A stretch of 64,000 nt of DNA. Source: Desulfitobacterium dichloroeliminans LMG P-21439 (GTDB lineage Bacteria > Bacillota > Desulfitobacteriia > Desulfitobacteriales > Desulfitobacteriaceae). This document shows positions 28,887-36,768 of this stretch, piece by piece. Below the pieces are notes generated by a model that had not been told where the DNA came from, did no database searches, and saw only the letters and a list, made by a program, of their open reading frames with translations. The position numbers were made by a program, and so were the translations under genes. The DNA lies in the NCBI RefSeq assembly GCF_000243135.2, contig NC_019903.1, positions 2,270,001 to 2,334,000 of the forward strand, given 5' to 3'. Position 1 is the first letter of the stretch. The number at the start of each line of letters is the position of its first letter.

Positions 28887-28914
28887 AAAAGAGCAAGGCT
28901 TGCCTTGCTCTTTT
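28887..28914 (+). terminator. Intrinsic terminator after the DUF1540 gene
   Basis: AAAAGAGCAAGGC (28887-28899) pairs with its complement (28902-28914); the stem ends in TTTTCTTTC. It may serve both strands. Confidence 0.8.
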
Positions 28915-28980
28915 CTTTCATATGTCTGGATACCTCTTATGCAAATCATCTTGTCATCATACAGTCCATCCTCTGGCGAA

Positions 28981-29256
28981 TCACGGCTGATCACGGGGAA
29001 TTTTCCGCTTTTGTTGCCATTGAACAAATAGATAACTAAAGGCAAGGATAAAAATTGCCGAAAAGACCTGGATTGGCTGACCCAAGAGACCTCGCATGCT
29101 TAATGAAATAATAAAGGACACGGCCAATCCACCGACAACTGCCATTCCATCTATTTTCGAGGGGTTTAATGAGGTGAAGTGCTCTAAAATCCACCATATT
29201 AATCCGGCAAAGCCGATCGCTAACAATAGTCCGGGAAGCATCATTTGACTAAACAT
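28981..29256 (-). CDS. Small membrane protein, three helices
   Basis: A 91-aa protein with three hydrophobic stretches (LLLAIGFAGLIWWIL; MAVVGGLAVSFIISLSM; VFSAIFILAFSYLFVQW) and a basic C-terminal tail (QQKRKIPRDQP), suggesting a cytoplasmic C terminus. GAGGGGG precedes the ATG. I do not recognise the family; no partner is evident. Confidence 0.6.
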   Translation of the reverse strand: MFSQMMLPGLLLAIGFAGLIWWILEHFTSLNPSKIDGMAVVGGLAVSFIISLSMRGLLGQPIQVFSAIFILAFSYLFVQWQQKRKIPRDQP

Positions 29257-29341
29257 TAAATCCCCCTCATCTTGTACCTCTTTTCTTTATTATACCTTAG
29301 GCAAGGCAAGGACTTATAGAGGGAATGTTTGTCAATCTACT

Positions 29342-29989
29342 CTACTTCTTAGGCGTTTGGCTAGTTTGTAGATAGGGCAGATAGTACTTTTTGGCTAAGA
29401 TGGAGGCTCCCAAATTGTAGAGAAAATGAGCCCATACGGTGGCCCAAAGAGTGCCAGTGAATCCGTAGAGCGTACAGAGAATTAAGCTGATGAGAAATAC
29501 CCCACTCATGAGAACCGGCTTTTTCAGGTAACGTATGTGCATCGCTGTAAACAAGATGCTGGTGAAGAAGATTCCCTGGATGGGACCAAATGCCGCACTA
29601 AGCCCTGTTTGGAGCACTCCACGGACCAGAAGTTCCTCGGAGAATGCGCCAACCAAAAACATGGGACCGAGAGTTGGGGATGGCAGCTCCAATAAGAGTT
29701 GATTCACTCCCCCATCATCGAAAGCATCCACCGGAAAAACTCGCCAAGCTACGAGTTGAATAACCATTCCTAGAATTGCTACTACTGTTCCAATAATCCA
29801 AATGCCCCCAGCATTATCCCAAGAGAAAAACCCCTGTAAAGAGTAGCCTGTTCGGAGATAGAATAGCCATAAGAGCCCACCCCCGGGAATCAAGAGCAGA
29901 AGCTGAGTAAGCCAAAACGAAGGAAGTAGTGCCGCTCGAAGCTGGGTCCCCTGCTGAAGCTGATTATGATCGTCCTCCCTATTCGACAC
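29342..29989 (-). CDS. CPBP-family intramembrane metalloprotease
   Basis: A 215-aa membrane protein with the three CPBP (Abi/CAAX protease-like) motifs: EELLVRGVLQ, FTAMHIRYL and HFLYNLGAS. These supply the glutamates and histidines that place a metal in the membrane; in relatives they cleave prenylated proteins or act in bacteriocin immunity. A longer frame begins at TTG 30016, but AGGAGG lies 9 bases before the GTG at 29989, so that start is chosen. Substrate unknown. Confidence 0.85.
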   Translation of the reverse strand: MSNREDDHNQLQQGTQLRAALLPSFWLTQLLLLIPGGGLLWLFYLRTGYSLQGFFSWDNAGGIWIIGTVVAILGMVIQLVAWRVFPVDAFDDGGVNQLLLELPSPTLGPMFLVGAFSEELLVRGVLQTGLSAAFGPIQGIFFTSILFTAMHIRYLKKPVLMSGVFLISLILCTLYGFTGTLWATVWAHFLYNLGASILAKKYYLPYLQTSQTPKK

Positions 29990-30165
29990 TGTGTTTTTCC
30001 TCCTTTTCACACGCAATACTCTATGCTTATCCTATCGGGATTTGCGCAGGTTGACAAGTAAATTCCTACCTTTATAATTCACCCAACAAGTGAGCTTGAC
30101 TTGCCTTTCTGCATTTCAGTCATTATGATAGAAGAAGAATTTATAAAATGAAGGGTGATACCAGA

Positions 30166-31344
30166 TTGGCTAAAATCGAATTAATTGCCACAAGCGCCTT
30201 TGGCATTGAAGCTATAGTGAATCGAGAGCTCCATAATCTTGGCTATACAGAAACGAAAGTTGAAAATGGCAAAATTACCTTTATGGCTAATGAACTAGGA
30301 GTTTGTCGAACTAATCTTTGGTTGCGTTCAGCAGAACGAGTACTCTTGAAAATGGGCGAATTTAAGGCACTGACCTTTGAAGAGCTATTCCAACAAACGA
30401 AAGCCCTGCCCTGGGAGCAATGGCTGCCCATCGATGCTGAATTTCCCGTAGAGGGGAAATCAATCAAATCGAAGCTTTTTAGTATTTCCGATTGTCAAGC
30501 CATTGTCAAAAAGGCAATCGTGGAACGACTTAAAGAGGTTTACGGCATCAGTTGGTTTAAGGAAACCGGTCCCAAGTACAAGATTGAGGTTGCCTTGTTA
30601 AAGGACATTGCCACCCTGACCATCGACACTTCCGGTGCTGGGCTACATAAACGCGGCTATCGTAAGCTGGCAGGTCAAGCCCCTTTGAAGGAAACCTTAG
30701 CCTCAGCTATGATTAACCTTAGCTACTGGAAGGCCGACCGCGCTTTAATTGATCCTTGCTGCGGCACAGGCACGATTCCTATCGAGGCTGCTATGATCGC
30801 CCTTAATCGTGCACCCGGCCTCAAACGTGAATTCGTCGCCGAGACTTGGCCCACCATTAAAGAGAAGTTTTGGCAAGAAGCTCGTGAAGAAGCCGAGGAC
30901 CTTTATAAGCGGGATGAGGAACTCCACATTTATGGTTCGGATATCGATCCCAAGGCCTTACAGCTAGCCCGGGCCCATTGCGAAGATGCCGGACTTACGG
31001 ATAAAATCTTCTTTCAACGCCTACCCGCCTCTGAAGTCCGCTCTCGCTTTCAATATGGTCATATCATCACGAACCCCCCATATGGGGAACGCTTGGGTGA
31101 AGAAGAAGAGGTTAAACAACTCTATCGAGACCTCGGAGAGATGTTCAAACAAATGGAAACTTGGTCCTTGCATATGATTACTACGGACAAGCATCCAGAA
31201 CTTCTAATTGGCCGTCGTTGGGATAAAAGCAGAAAACTCTACAATGGCCGCTTGGAGTGCCATTATTATCAGTTCTTCGGACCCAAGCCCCCCAGACGCC
31301 CACGCGAAAATGAAGAAGCGGGTGACACGAGTGACAAGGGGTAA
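30166..31344 (+). CDS. THUMP-domain class I rRNA methyltransferase (YpsC/RlmL-like)
   Basis: The 392-aa protein has an N-terminal THUMP RNA-binding domain (about 50-155) and a Rossmann methyltransferase domain. Motif I is in LIDPCCGTGTIPIEAA; the catalytic motif IV is NPPYGERLG, the signature of N2-guanine methyltransferases such as RlmL/YpsC that modify 23S rRNA. An upstream in-frame ATG at 30148 lacks a ribosome site; AAGGGTGAT at 30151-30159 fits the TTG at 30166, and the resulting N terminus LAKIELIATSAFGIEA matches the family. It is followed by a hairpin at about 31391-31430. Confidence 0.9.
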   Translation: MAKIELIATSAFGIEAIVNRELHNLGYTETKVENGKITFMANELGVCRTNLWLRSAERVLLKMGEFKALTFEELFQQTKALPWEQWLPIDAEFPVEGKSIKSKLFSISDCQAIVKKAIVERLKEVYGISWFKETGPKYKIEVALLKDIATLTIDTSGAGLHKRGYRKLAGQAPLKETLASAMINLSYWKADRALIDPCCGTGTIPIEAAMIALNRAPGLKREFVAETWPTIKEKFWQEAREEAEDLYKRDEELHIYGSDIDPKALQLARAHCEDAGLTDKIFFQRLPASEVRSRFQYGHIITNPPYGERLGEEEEVKQLYRDLGEMFKQMETWSLHMITTDKHPELLIGRRWDKSRKLYNGRLECHYYQFFGPKPPRRPRENEEAGDTSDKG

Positions 31345-31390
31345 GTCTATACTCCCCTACTGCTAGCCTTGGAGCGCCTGAACACCTGAT

Positions 31391-31432
31391 TCTCCGATAA
31401 AGAAACCATCCGGTGAATGGTTTCAGGAGATC
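31391..31432 (+). terminator. Interrupted hairpin after the methyltransferase gene
   Basis: TCTCC then GAAACCAT pairs with ATGGTTTC then GGAGA around a loop CCGGTGA, a compound stem with a small internal loop. No T-run follows directly, so its role as a terminator is uncertain. Confidence 0.35.
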
Positions 31433-31529
31433 ACGCCCGAAGGTCGCGGATGTATATTAAAGGAAGCTTGGCTTGTGTTCATATCTTCGGTGATATTGTT
31501 CATACAACAAGAACGTCCCGATATATTAA

Positions 31530-31566
31530 AAAAGATAGGGCACCGAATAAAGGCGCCCTATCTTTT
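31530..31566. terminator. Bidirectional intrinsic terminator
   Basis: AAAAGATAGGGC (31530-31541) pairs with GCCCTATCTTTT (31555-31566). T-runs follow on both strands (TTTTTTG on plus, TTTTTTAATA on minus), ending both the methyltransferase and the aspartokinase transcripts. Confidence 0.85.
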
Positions 31567-31583
31567 TTGTTTTACTCTTCGTA

Positions 31584-32966
31584 TTAACCTACGCACAAAT
31601 CTTCATTCAGATGGTAAATTGCGTTGGTATACTTATCCCGGTCAATGACAAATTGCATATTGACCTGACGGAGAGATTGAGACACGCAGTTCACATTGAT
31701 ATGATTCCTAGCTAAAGAACCGGTGGCACGAGCCAAAATATTAGGAACAGCAATATTGGAACCGATCACACAAACGATAGCTGCGGGTAGAATGGTGACC
31801 GTTTGGTATGCTCCCTTCAACTCGGAAACCAAATCCTCAGCCAAGTCGTGTTCCCAGATCACTAAGGAGATACTATTGGCGTTGGTAGCTTTCATGATAT
31901 AGCTTATGGAATGCTCCATGAACATCTCCATGATCCGCTTATCATAACCGGCTTCCCCGACCATCAAGGAATCATGAATTTCCACCACTACGACCTTGTC
32001 CGATCCGGCAACAATCTCGATCTTCGCTTCGGGGCCAATATAATCCTTGGATATTAATGTCCCCGGATGGTCTGGCTCAAAGGTGTTCTTCAGACGTAAA
32101 TTGATTCCGGCCATTTCTAAAGGTTTCGATGCATTGGGATGAATGGCTTCCATACCGATATCTGCTAGCTGGTCAGCTACATCATAGTTGGTACGACCTA
32201 CAGGAATAGCTTTTCCCACTCCCACAATCTTCGGGTCAGCAGATGATAAGTGGAACTCCTTATGAATAATGGCTTCATCGGCTTGGAGAAGGGTTGCGAT
32301 CCGTGAGAAAGTGATCTCCGAATAACCCCTCTCGAATTGACGCATAATGCCTTCTTTGCCCTTGGTATATCCGGTAACAAGGACGATCTCCTTGAAGGGA
32401 TCCACATCTCTAAAGGCTTTCGTAATCCGCTCCTCAATGGTCAGTTGGCGGGAATCACGAAAACCCGTTAAGTCCACAAGTCGAGCGGGTATCCCGCGAT
32501 TTTGGAGGATATTGACGGAGTTAAATGCCGAATGAGCCTCTCCTAGTGAAGCCAAAAGCTCCCGAGCTGCCGAGAAAATATTTTCCCGATCTACATAACC
32601 TGAGGAAATAATCTCATGCATACTATGCAAATAGGATTTTGTCTGATTGATTCGTTCGGTTAGAAACTCCATAGCGACTTCATAATCTAAACCAATGTTT
32701 ATGAATCCCTCATTAACCTTAAGCAGATCCCGTAATAAGACATTCAAGGCTTCTTCACAATCTTCTCCGTTGATAAAATGACGATAGATCCCCGGGGCTT
32801 TGGTCTTTTTATCTTCTAAAAGCTTGTTGGTCACACCGGAATAGGCAGAGACAACAAAAACTCTGCCAAAGCTAAAACGCTGAGAATCCGGTTCCCCAAT
32901 AATATTTTTTAAGACATCTTCAAATTGGGACATCGAAGTGCCCCCGATTTTTTCTACCGTTAACAT
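31584..32966 (-). CDS. Aspartate kinase, Ask_Ect-like
   Basis: Phosphorylates aspartate, the first step to lysine, threonine, methionine and, in some organisms, ectoine. The N terminus MLTVEKIGGTSMSQF replaces the usual KFGGTS with KIGGTSM, and VFVVSAYSGVTNKLLEDKKTKAPGIY follows; both match, as I recall, the specialised aspartokinase Ask_Ect of ectoine clusters. Two ACT-type regulatory segments occupy about 310-460. No ect genes are nearby. A longer frame from 33005 exists; GAGGTG lies just before the ATG at 32966, giving 460 aa. No lysine riboswitch was seen upstream. Confidence 0.88.
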   Translation of the reverse strand: MLTVEKIGGTSMSQFEDVLKNIIGEPDSQRFSFGRVFVVSAYSGVTNKLLEDKKTKAPGIYRHFINGEDCEEALNVLLRDLLKVNEGFINIGLDYEVAMEFLTERINQTKSYLHSMHEIISSGYVDRENIFSAARELLASLGEAHSAFNSVNILQNRGIPARLVDLTGFRDSRQLTIEERITKAFRDVDPFKEIVLVTGYTKGKEGIMRQFERGYSEITFSRIATLLQADEAIIHKEFHLSSADPKIVGVGKAIPVGRTNYDVADQLADIGMEAIHPNASKPLEMAGINLRLKNTFEPDHPGTLISKDYIGPEAKIEIVAGSDKVVVVEIHDSLMVGEAGYDKRIMEMFMEHSISYIMKATNANSISLVIWEHDLAEDLVSELKGAYQTVTILPAAIVCVIGSNIAVPNILARATGSLARNHINVNCVSQSLRQVNMQFVIDRDKYTNAIYHLNEDLCVG

Positions 32967-33051
32967 AAAACACCTCATCAGATTAAGATCACTGTTAAAT
33001 AACAATATCCATTATTATAATACAGTCACTACCCACCAACAAGATGCAATT

Positions 33052-33399
33052 TCAATCTTTTGTTTTCGGAGCCCCCCATTTGGCACCCAAATAGGATGCT
33101 CCCAAGGTGAGCACTAAATAACTAAGAATCAACAGCAGTGAACCCGGCTCTTTGAAAAGATATAAAACGAGAAGAATAATCGAAAACAAACTGAGCATCG
33201 TCCCCATCATCAATGGGTTTTCCCGAGTACGCCCCAACAAGAAGCCTAGAACTCCAAAGGACACAATCACCAACAGATAGGTAACGAGTCGCTCGAAGAA
33301 GTTACCGCTGGGGTCGGAGAAGACTGAGTTAAAAACAATAAAGAATCCTGGCAGTATTCCCAGTAAAAAAGCAATCAGATACCATAATATTTTTTTCAT
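33052..33399 (-). CDS. Four-helix membrane protein of unknown function
   Basis: The 115-aa product is almost wholly hydrophobic, with about four membrane segments (ILWYLIAFLLGILPGFFIVF; LVTYLLVIVSFGVLGFLLG; MMGTMLSLFSIILLVLYLF; LLILSYLVLTLGASYLG) and a basic end KWGAPKTKD. A longer frame from 33525 has no ribosome site; AAGGAGTGAGC precedes the ATG at 33399. I do not recognise it beyond a small membrane protein. Confidence 0.65.
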   Translation of the reverse strand: MKKILWYLIAFLLGILPGFFIVFNSVFSDPSGNFFERLVTYLLVIVSFGVLGFLLGRTRENPLMMGTMLSLFSIILLVLYLFKEPGSLLLILSYLVLTLGASYLGAKWGAPKTKD

Positions 33400-33590
33400 A
33401 AGCTCACTCCTTAGGTTTGAGTTTTCAAAGGATAGTATCTTGGTCAAGATTAGTCTTAATAGGGTTTCTATTATCCTATCCAAATTAATCACGTTGGTCA
33501 ACTTTCCAACTGGATAATATTCCATATATTGCCACTAGAAGGACCTAGTTTTAAAAGTTCCTCTTATTATAAATAAAGGAGTGAATCATA

Positions 33591-33803
33591 ATGCATCTTT
33601 TTAACAAATGCTGCGTTCCTCATCCCTGCCATCATGGCCATCATGGCCATCACGCTCAACACTTCAACGTTCAACAAACTCAGGGTTTTGCCCGCCCCCC
33701 TTATCCCGTTCAACAGAGTGCTCAATTCGCAAACGTTCAACAAGCACCCGTTCAACAGCAAACCCTCTTCGAGAATCTCCCTACTCGCCGTTCCAAAGGA
33801 TAA
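33591..33803 (+). CDS. His/Gln-rich small protein, CotD-like spore coat candidate
   Basis: A 70-aa protein starting MHLFNKCCVPHPCHHGHHGHHAQHF, followed by a Gln/Pro/Ala-rich stretch with a repeated NVQQ/PVQQ motif. His/Cys-rich N termini and Gln-rich bodies occur in Bacillus coat proteins such as CotD, so coat location or metal binding is plausible, not shown. A good ribosome site (AAAGGAGTGAATCATA) precedes the ATG and a terminator follows at 33811-33839, which argues for a real, separately expressed gene. Confidence 0.65.
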   Translation: MHLFNKCCVPHPCHHGHHGHHAQHFNVQQTQGFARPPYPVQQSAQFANVQQAPVQQQTLFENLPTRRSKG

Positions 33804-33810
33804 ATAGTAC

Positions 33811-33839
33811 GAGGTGGCTCCACTTATGGGAGCCACCTC
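33811..33839 (+). terminator. Intrinsic terminator after the His-rich gene
   Basis: GAGGTGGCTCC (33811-33821) pairs with GGAGCCACCTC (33829-33839), followed by TTTGC. Stable GC-rich stem with a short T-run. Confidence 0.8.
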
Positions 33840-33972
33840 TTTGCAAACAAAAAAGATGATAACAGAGTTGTTTTATTACCGCGGCCTCAAGGAATACAAC
33901 GCTGAAAAGGGATATCTCATGGACTCCCGTTAGAATTAGTTCAAGTAGCGTGAACCATACTGTCTGTGTATA

Positions 33973-34004
33973 GCTCAAATTCCCAAGCGCTTGGGAATTT
34001 GAGC
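33973..34004. repeat. Perfect 32-bp palindrome
   Basis: GCTCAAATTCCCAAGC at 33973-33988 is followed directly by its exact reverse complement to 34004, with no spacer. It lies between the His-rich gene and the ferredoxin gene. There is no T-run on either strand. It may be a protein-binding site or a hairpin-forming transcript end. The rest of 33840-34057 holds no gene. Confidence 0.7.
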
Positions 34005-34057
34005 AGATATGACTGTGACTCACTACTTACTTTCATAGACTTATGACCCCAATCATT

Positions 34058-34891
34058 CTAGAAGAGCGCTTTCGCCTCTATACTCACGGCATCCTTCTTA
34101 CATCCACTACGACAGAGGCCGCAGCCATAGCATTTCTCTAGATTCACACAGCATTTTTGATCAAGGGATGAATATTCAATGGCTCCGAATTGACAATACT
34201 TCATACAATTGCGGCAGCCTACACATTCAGCGGGATCGATGTGAGCTAGATATTCTGCTTTATACATAACTTCCATAACCTCTAAGGAAACGGTGGACTT
34301 ATAGGCCATGCAGTCTTGATCACAATTACAGAGGGCGCCGATAAAGGGGGTTTTAAAGGTCCAGATAGAGTGAACCAAGCCTTCTTGATCAAACTGTGCA
34401 ACTAAGGCTTTAGCCTGCTCCAACGTCAGCACTTCAAGGCTTCCTTTTAATTCCGGGAAACCGCCAAATACCTTAAAGGGATCCATACCTAGGGCGAAGC
34501 AGTAACGAGCATTCTTGACTCCCTTAATGGCACTTCGACAGACGCAAGGAATCCTGGTAATGGATTGGGCTCTTTCTAGGACTTGAAGGGCATCCTCAAG
34601 GGGAACAACCTGGCCAATATGATTTCGCTTCATATACCGGGTTCCAATACTCCGATAGGGCCGATAGAGTGCGGGCTTATGCTTCTTCATTTCCGCCATT
34701 TTCTCAATCATAGGCAGCATTGATGTCTGACTGTTGGCGATAAACTCCTGAGCATACTTCTCCCGGTTATTCTGGGAATAAAGCTCTTGAGAGTAGTTCC
34801 TCATGACCTCATACCACTTTTTCCCTTCCCCATGTTGCAAACATAATTCACACAATCGAATCGAACTTCCTTCCTTTACGATAAAGCCCAT
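34058..34891 (-). CDS. Multi-cluster ferredoxin-like Fe-S protein
   Basis: The 277-aa protein ends with two classic [4Fe-4S] motifs: CVGCRNCMKYCQ (Cys223, 226, 229, 233) and CYGCGLCRSGCKK (Cys254, 257, 260, 264). Further cysteines form a pattern that may bind another cluster: Cys116 and 118 (PCVCRSA), Cys131, then CNCDQDC (188, 190, 194). An N-terminal CELC (14, 17) is also present. No signal peptide or membrane helix. The role is likely electron transfer; partner unknown. The gene overlaps the AlkA-type glycosylase by 16 bases, so the two are co-translated. Confidence 0.75.
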   Translation of the reverse strand: MGFIVKEGSSIRLCELCLQHGEGKKWYEVMRNYSQELYSQNNREKYAQEFIANSQTSMLPMIEKMAEMKKHKPALYRPYRSIGTRYMKRNHIGQVVPLEDALQVLERAQSITRIPCVCRSAIKGVKNARYCFALGMDPFKVFGGFPELKGSLEVLTLEQAKALVAQFDQEGLVHSIWTFKTPFIGALCNCDQDCMAYKSTVSLEVMEVMYKAEYLAHIDPAECVGCRNCMKYCQFGAIEYSSLDQKCCVNLEKCYGCGLCRSGCKKDAVSIEAKALF

Positions 34892-35469
34892 AAGTAGAGC
34901 GAAGCCACTGAGCCATAAGGTGAGTATTTCTGACGGTAATGGTCAAAGGTTTCCTTAGTCAACTCATTGAGTCCATAACAATTCATCATTCCCCGCCGAA
35001 TGGCTAAATCTTTAAAACTTACCACATCAGGGCGACAAAGGGAGAAGATGAGCAGCATTTCTGCAGTCCATACTCCCACACCGGGTAAGGCAGGTAATAA
35101 TTTAATAATTTCATCATCACTCAGGGTAGGAAGCTTTTCGAAATCCACCTCACCCCTCTGGGCGGCCTCAGCGATTCCTTTGATATATCCTGCCTTGCGC
35201 ATGGACATACCACAACCTTGAATAGCCTCCAGCTCAGTTTGGTCGATCTGTTCCGCATTGACTTCTCCTAAGAGGGTCTGCAGTCGGTTCCAAACGGTTT
35301 CAGCGGCTTTCTTAGAAATCTGTTGACTGACTACGCTGGAGATCAAGGCTTCAAAGAGCTGTGGGGTAACCTCCCGTTCAATCATGCCGATCTGGTCAAT
35401 AGCTTGCCCCAGAACCGGATCCTGAGCTTTTAAGTGTTCAATTTCTTTTAATCCGTATGGGAAAATCAT
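34876..35469 (-). CDS. DNA-3-methyladenine glycosylase II-type (HhH-GPD)
   Basis: Removes alkylated bases from DNA to start base excision repair. The HhH-GPD hallmark is clear: LPALPGVGVWTAEMLLIF (hairpin and Gly/Pro-rich loop) followed by VSFKDLAIRRGM with the catalytic Asp. The 197-aa length equals the core AlkA domain without the N-terminal extension. It is downstream of a GNAT gene (stop at 35471, start at 35469) and overlaps the ferredoxin gene, giving a three-gene unit. Confidence 0.9.
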   Translation of the reverse strand: MIFPYGLKEIEHLKAQDPVLGQAIDQIGMIEREVTPQLFEALISSVVSQQISKKAAETVWNRLQTLLGEVNAEQIDQTELEAIQGCGMSMRKAGYIKGIAEAAQRGEVDFEKLPTLSDDEIIKLLPALPGVGVWTAEMLLIFSLCRPDVVSFKDLAIRRGMMNCYGLNELTKETFDHYRQKYSPYGSVASLYLWALS

Positions 35470-35470
35470 T

Positions 35471-35890
35471 TTACAATTTCCTCTCCATCACAATGTGAGG
35501 AATCCCATCTTCCATGAATTCCTCAGAAACTTGGGCATAGCCTAGTTTTTTATAGAAGCTTTGAGCTTGGGTTTGGGCATGTATCTTAGCTTTTTGGAAA
35601 CCCTTCTCTTGAGCTATTTTCTCAAGGGCTTGCACGACAATACTACCTAAGCCAAATTTTCGCATGGAGGCACGGACACAAATCCGCTCCAGCTTGGCTG
35701 TATCTCCTACCCAGCGCACCCTACCTGTGGCCGCTGCTTTATTTTCATATTCTACAAGAATGTGACGGGCAGGTGCTCCCTGCTCATCGAACTCATCCTG
35801 CAAAGGTACTCTCTGTTCTTCAACAAAGACTTCTCTGCGAATTTGAAAGGCATCCTCTAACTCATTATCTTTTATTTCAACAACTCTCAT
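35471..35890 (-). CDS. GNAT-family N-acetyltransferase (YjcF/ElaA-like)
   Basis: A 139-aa acetyl-CoA-dependent transferase. The N-terminal FQIRREVFVEEQRVPLQDEFDE is typical of the YjcF/ElaA subgroup, and RASMRKFGLGSIVVQAL is the acetyl-CoA-binding R/Q-x-x-G-x-G/A loop. QSFYKKLGYAQVSEEFMEDGIPH is the conserved C-terminal region. Substrate unknown. First gene of the unit with the glycosylase and ferredoxin. Confidence 0.88.
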   Translation of the reverse strand: MRVVEIKDNELEDAFQIRREVFVEEQRVPLQDEFDEQGAPARHILVEYENKAAATGRVRWVGDTAKLERICVRASMRKFGLGSIVVQALEKIAQEKGFQKAKIHAQTQAQSFYKKLGYAQVSEEFMEDGIPHIVMERKL

Positions 35891-35923
35891 CTGCTATTCC
35901 CCACTCCGTAAACTAACTATTAA

Positions 35924-35971
35924 CCCAACTAGTAGCCCAACTAGTAGCCCAACTAGTAGCACAACTAATAC
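35924..35971. repeat. 12-bp tandem repeat, four units
   Basis: CCCAACTAGTAG is repeated exactly three times (35924-35959) with a degenerate fourth copy to 35971. Each unit contains the palindrome ACTAGT. It lies upstream of the GNAT gene, in a 143-base gap without a gene, and could be a slippage-generated repeat with variable copy number. Confidence 0.8.
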
Positions 35972-36033
35972 TACTATAAATATCCTATTTACCTATATGT
36001 ACCCTGTTTGTGGACATCCGTGCTCTAGCTTAC

Positions 36034-36684
36034 TTAGCCTAATAACTGCAGTAGCTCCAGAGGGTCATCGATAAGGTGCTGAGCACCATGGTCCACCAAT
36101 TCTTCTCTGGTTCGATAACCCCAGGTTACACCGACAGAGCGAATCTGAGCATTCTGAGCAACTTCCATGTCCACCCCAGTATCCCCAACGAATATAAGCT
36201 CTGAAGTCGGGATTTGCAAGCTATCACTGATAAAGAGGGCCCCCTCCGGATTAGGCTTTCTTGGTATGTCAAATCTCGACCCGAGGACCTCCTCGAACCT
36301 TTGCTTCGGAAAGAGTTCACGGACAATCTTTTTCGTTAAATCATCTACTTTATTAGAGAGGACCGCGCATTTAATTTCTCTTTGATTGATTTGCTCCAAA
36401 AGCTCAATTATTCCCGGATAAGGCTTGGTTTTGTCCAAACAGTGCTGGGCATAATCCTCCATCATGGCATCAAAACACTGAGTAATCTCTACCTCATTTT
36501 GCACAGTATCTGGCAAAGCCTTGCGAACCAGATTGCGAATTCCATTGCCGATGAAATATTGATATTCTGCCAAGGTATGGGTAGGGTAGCTCTTATTCGC
36601 GAGAACTTTATTCATCGAATCAGCAAGATCCACCAGTGAATCGACAAGAGTTCCATCTAAATCGAAGATTATCCCATTAATCAT
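36034..36684 (-). CDS. HAD hydrolase, phosphoglycolate phosphatase-like
   Basis: The 216-aa haloacid dehalogenase-type phosphatase has motif I FDLDGTLVDS (nucleophile and acid/base Asp), motif II in AVLSNK, motif III Lys in RKPNP, and motif IV VGDTGVDME. A helical cap inserts after motif I, as in Gph/PGPase. The likely role is 2-phosphoglycolate removal, though related HADs have other small phosphoesters. A first ATG at 36690 lies too close to the GGAG; the ATG at 36684 is spaced correctly. Confidence 0.88.
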   Translation of the reverse strand: MINGIIFDLDGTLVDSLVDLADSMNKVLANKSYPTHTLAEYQYFIGNGIRNLVRKALPDTVQNEVEITQCFDAMMEDYAQHCLDKTKPYPGIIELLEQINQREIKCAVLSNKVDDLTKKIVRELFPKQRFEEVLGSRFDIPRKPNPEGALFISDSLQIPTSELIFVGDTGVDMEVAQNAQIRSVGVTWGYRTREELVDHGAQHLIDDPLELLQLLG

Positions 36685-36768
36685 TAGCATGCTCCTTTAA
36701 GTTATCTTAGTCTCATGGGTTTTGCTTCAATTGTAACTTGCCTAATCTTTTTTGTCACTTCTGTGTGT

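Noticed and set aside
32967-33051. Lysine riboswitch before the aspartokinase
   Set aside because: The upstream gap is too short and shows none of the conserved L-box helices.
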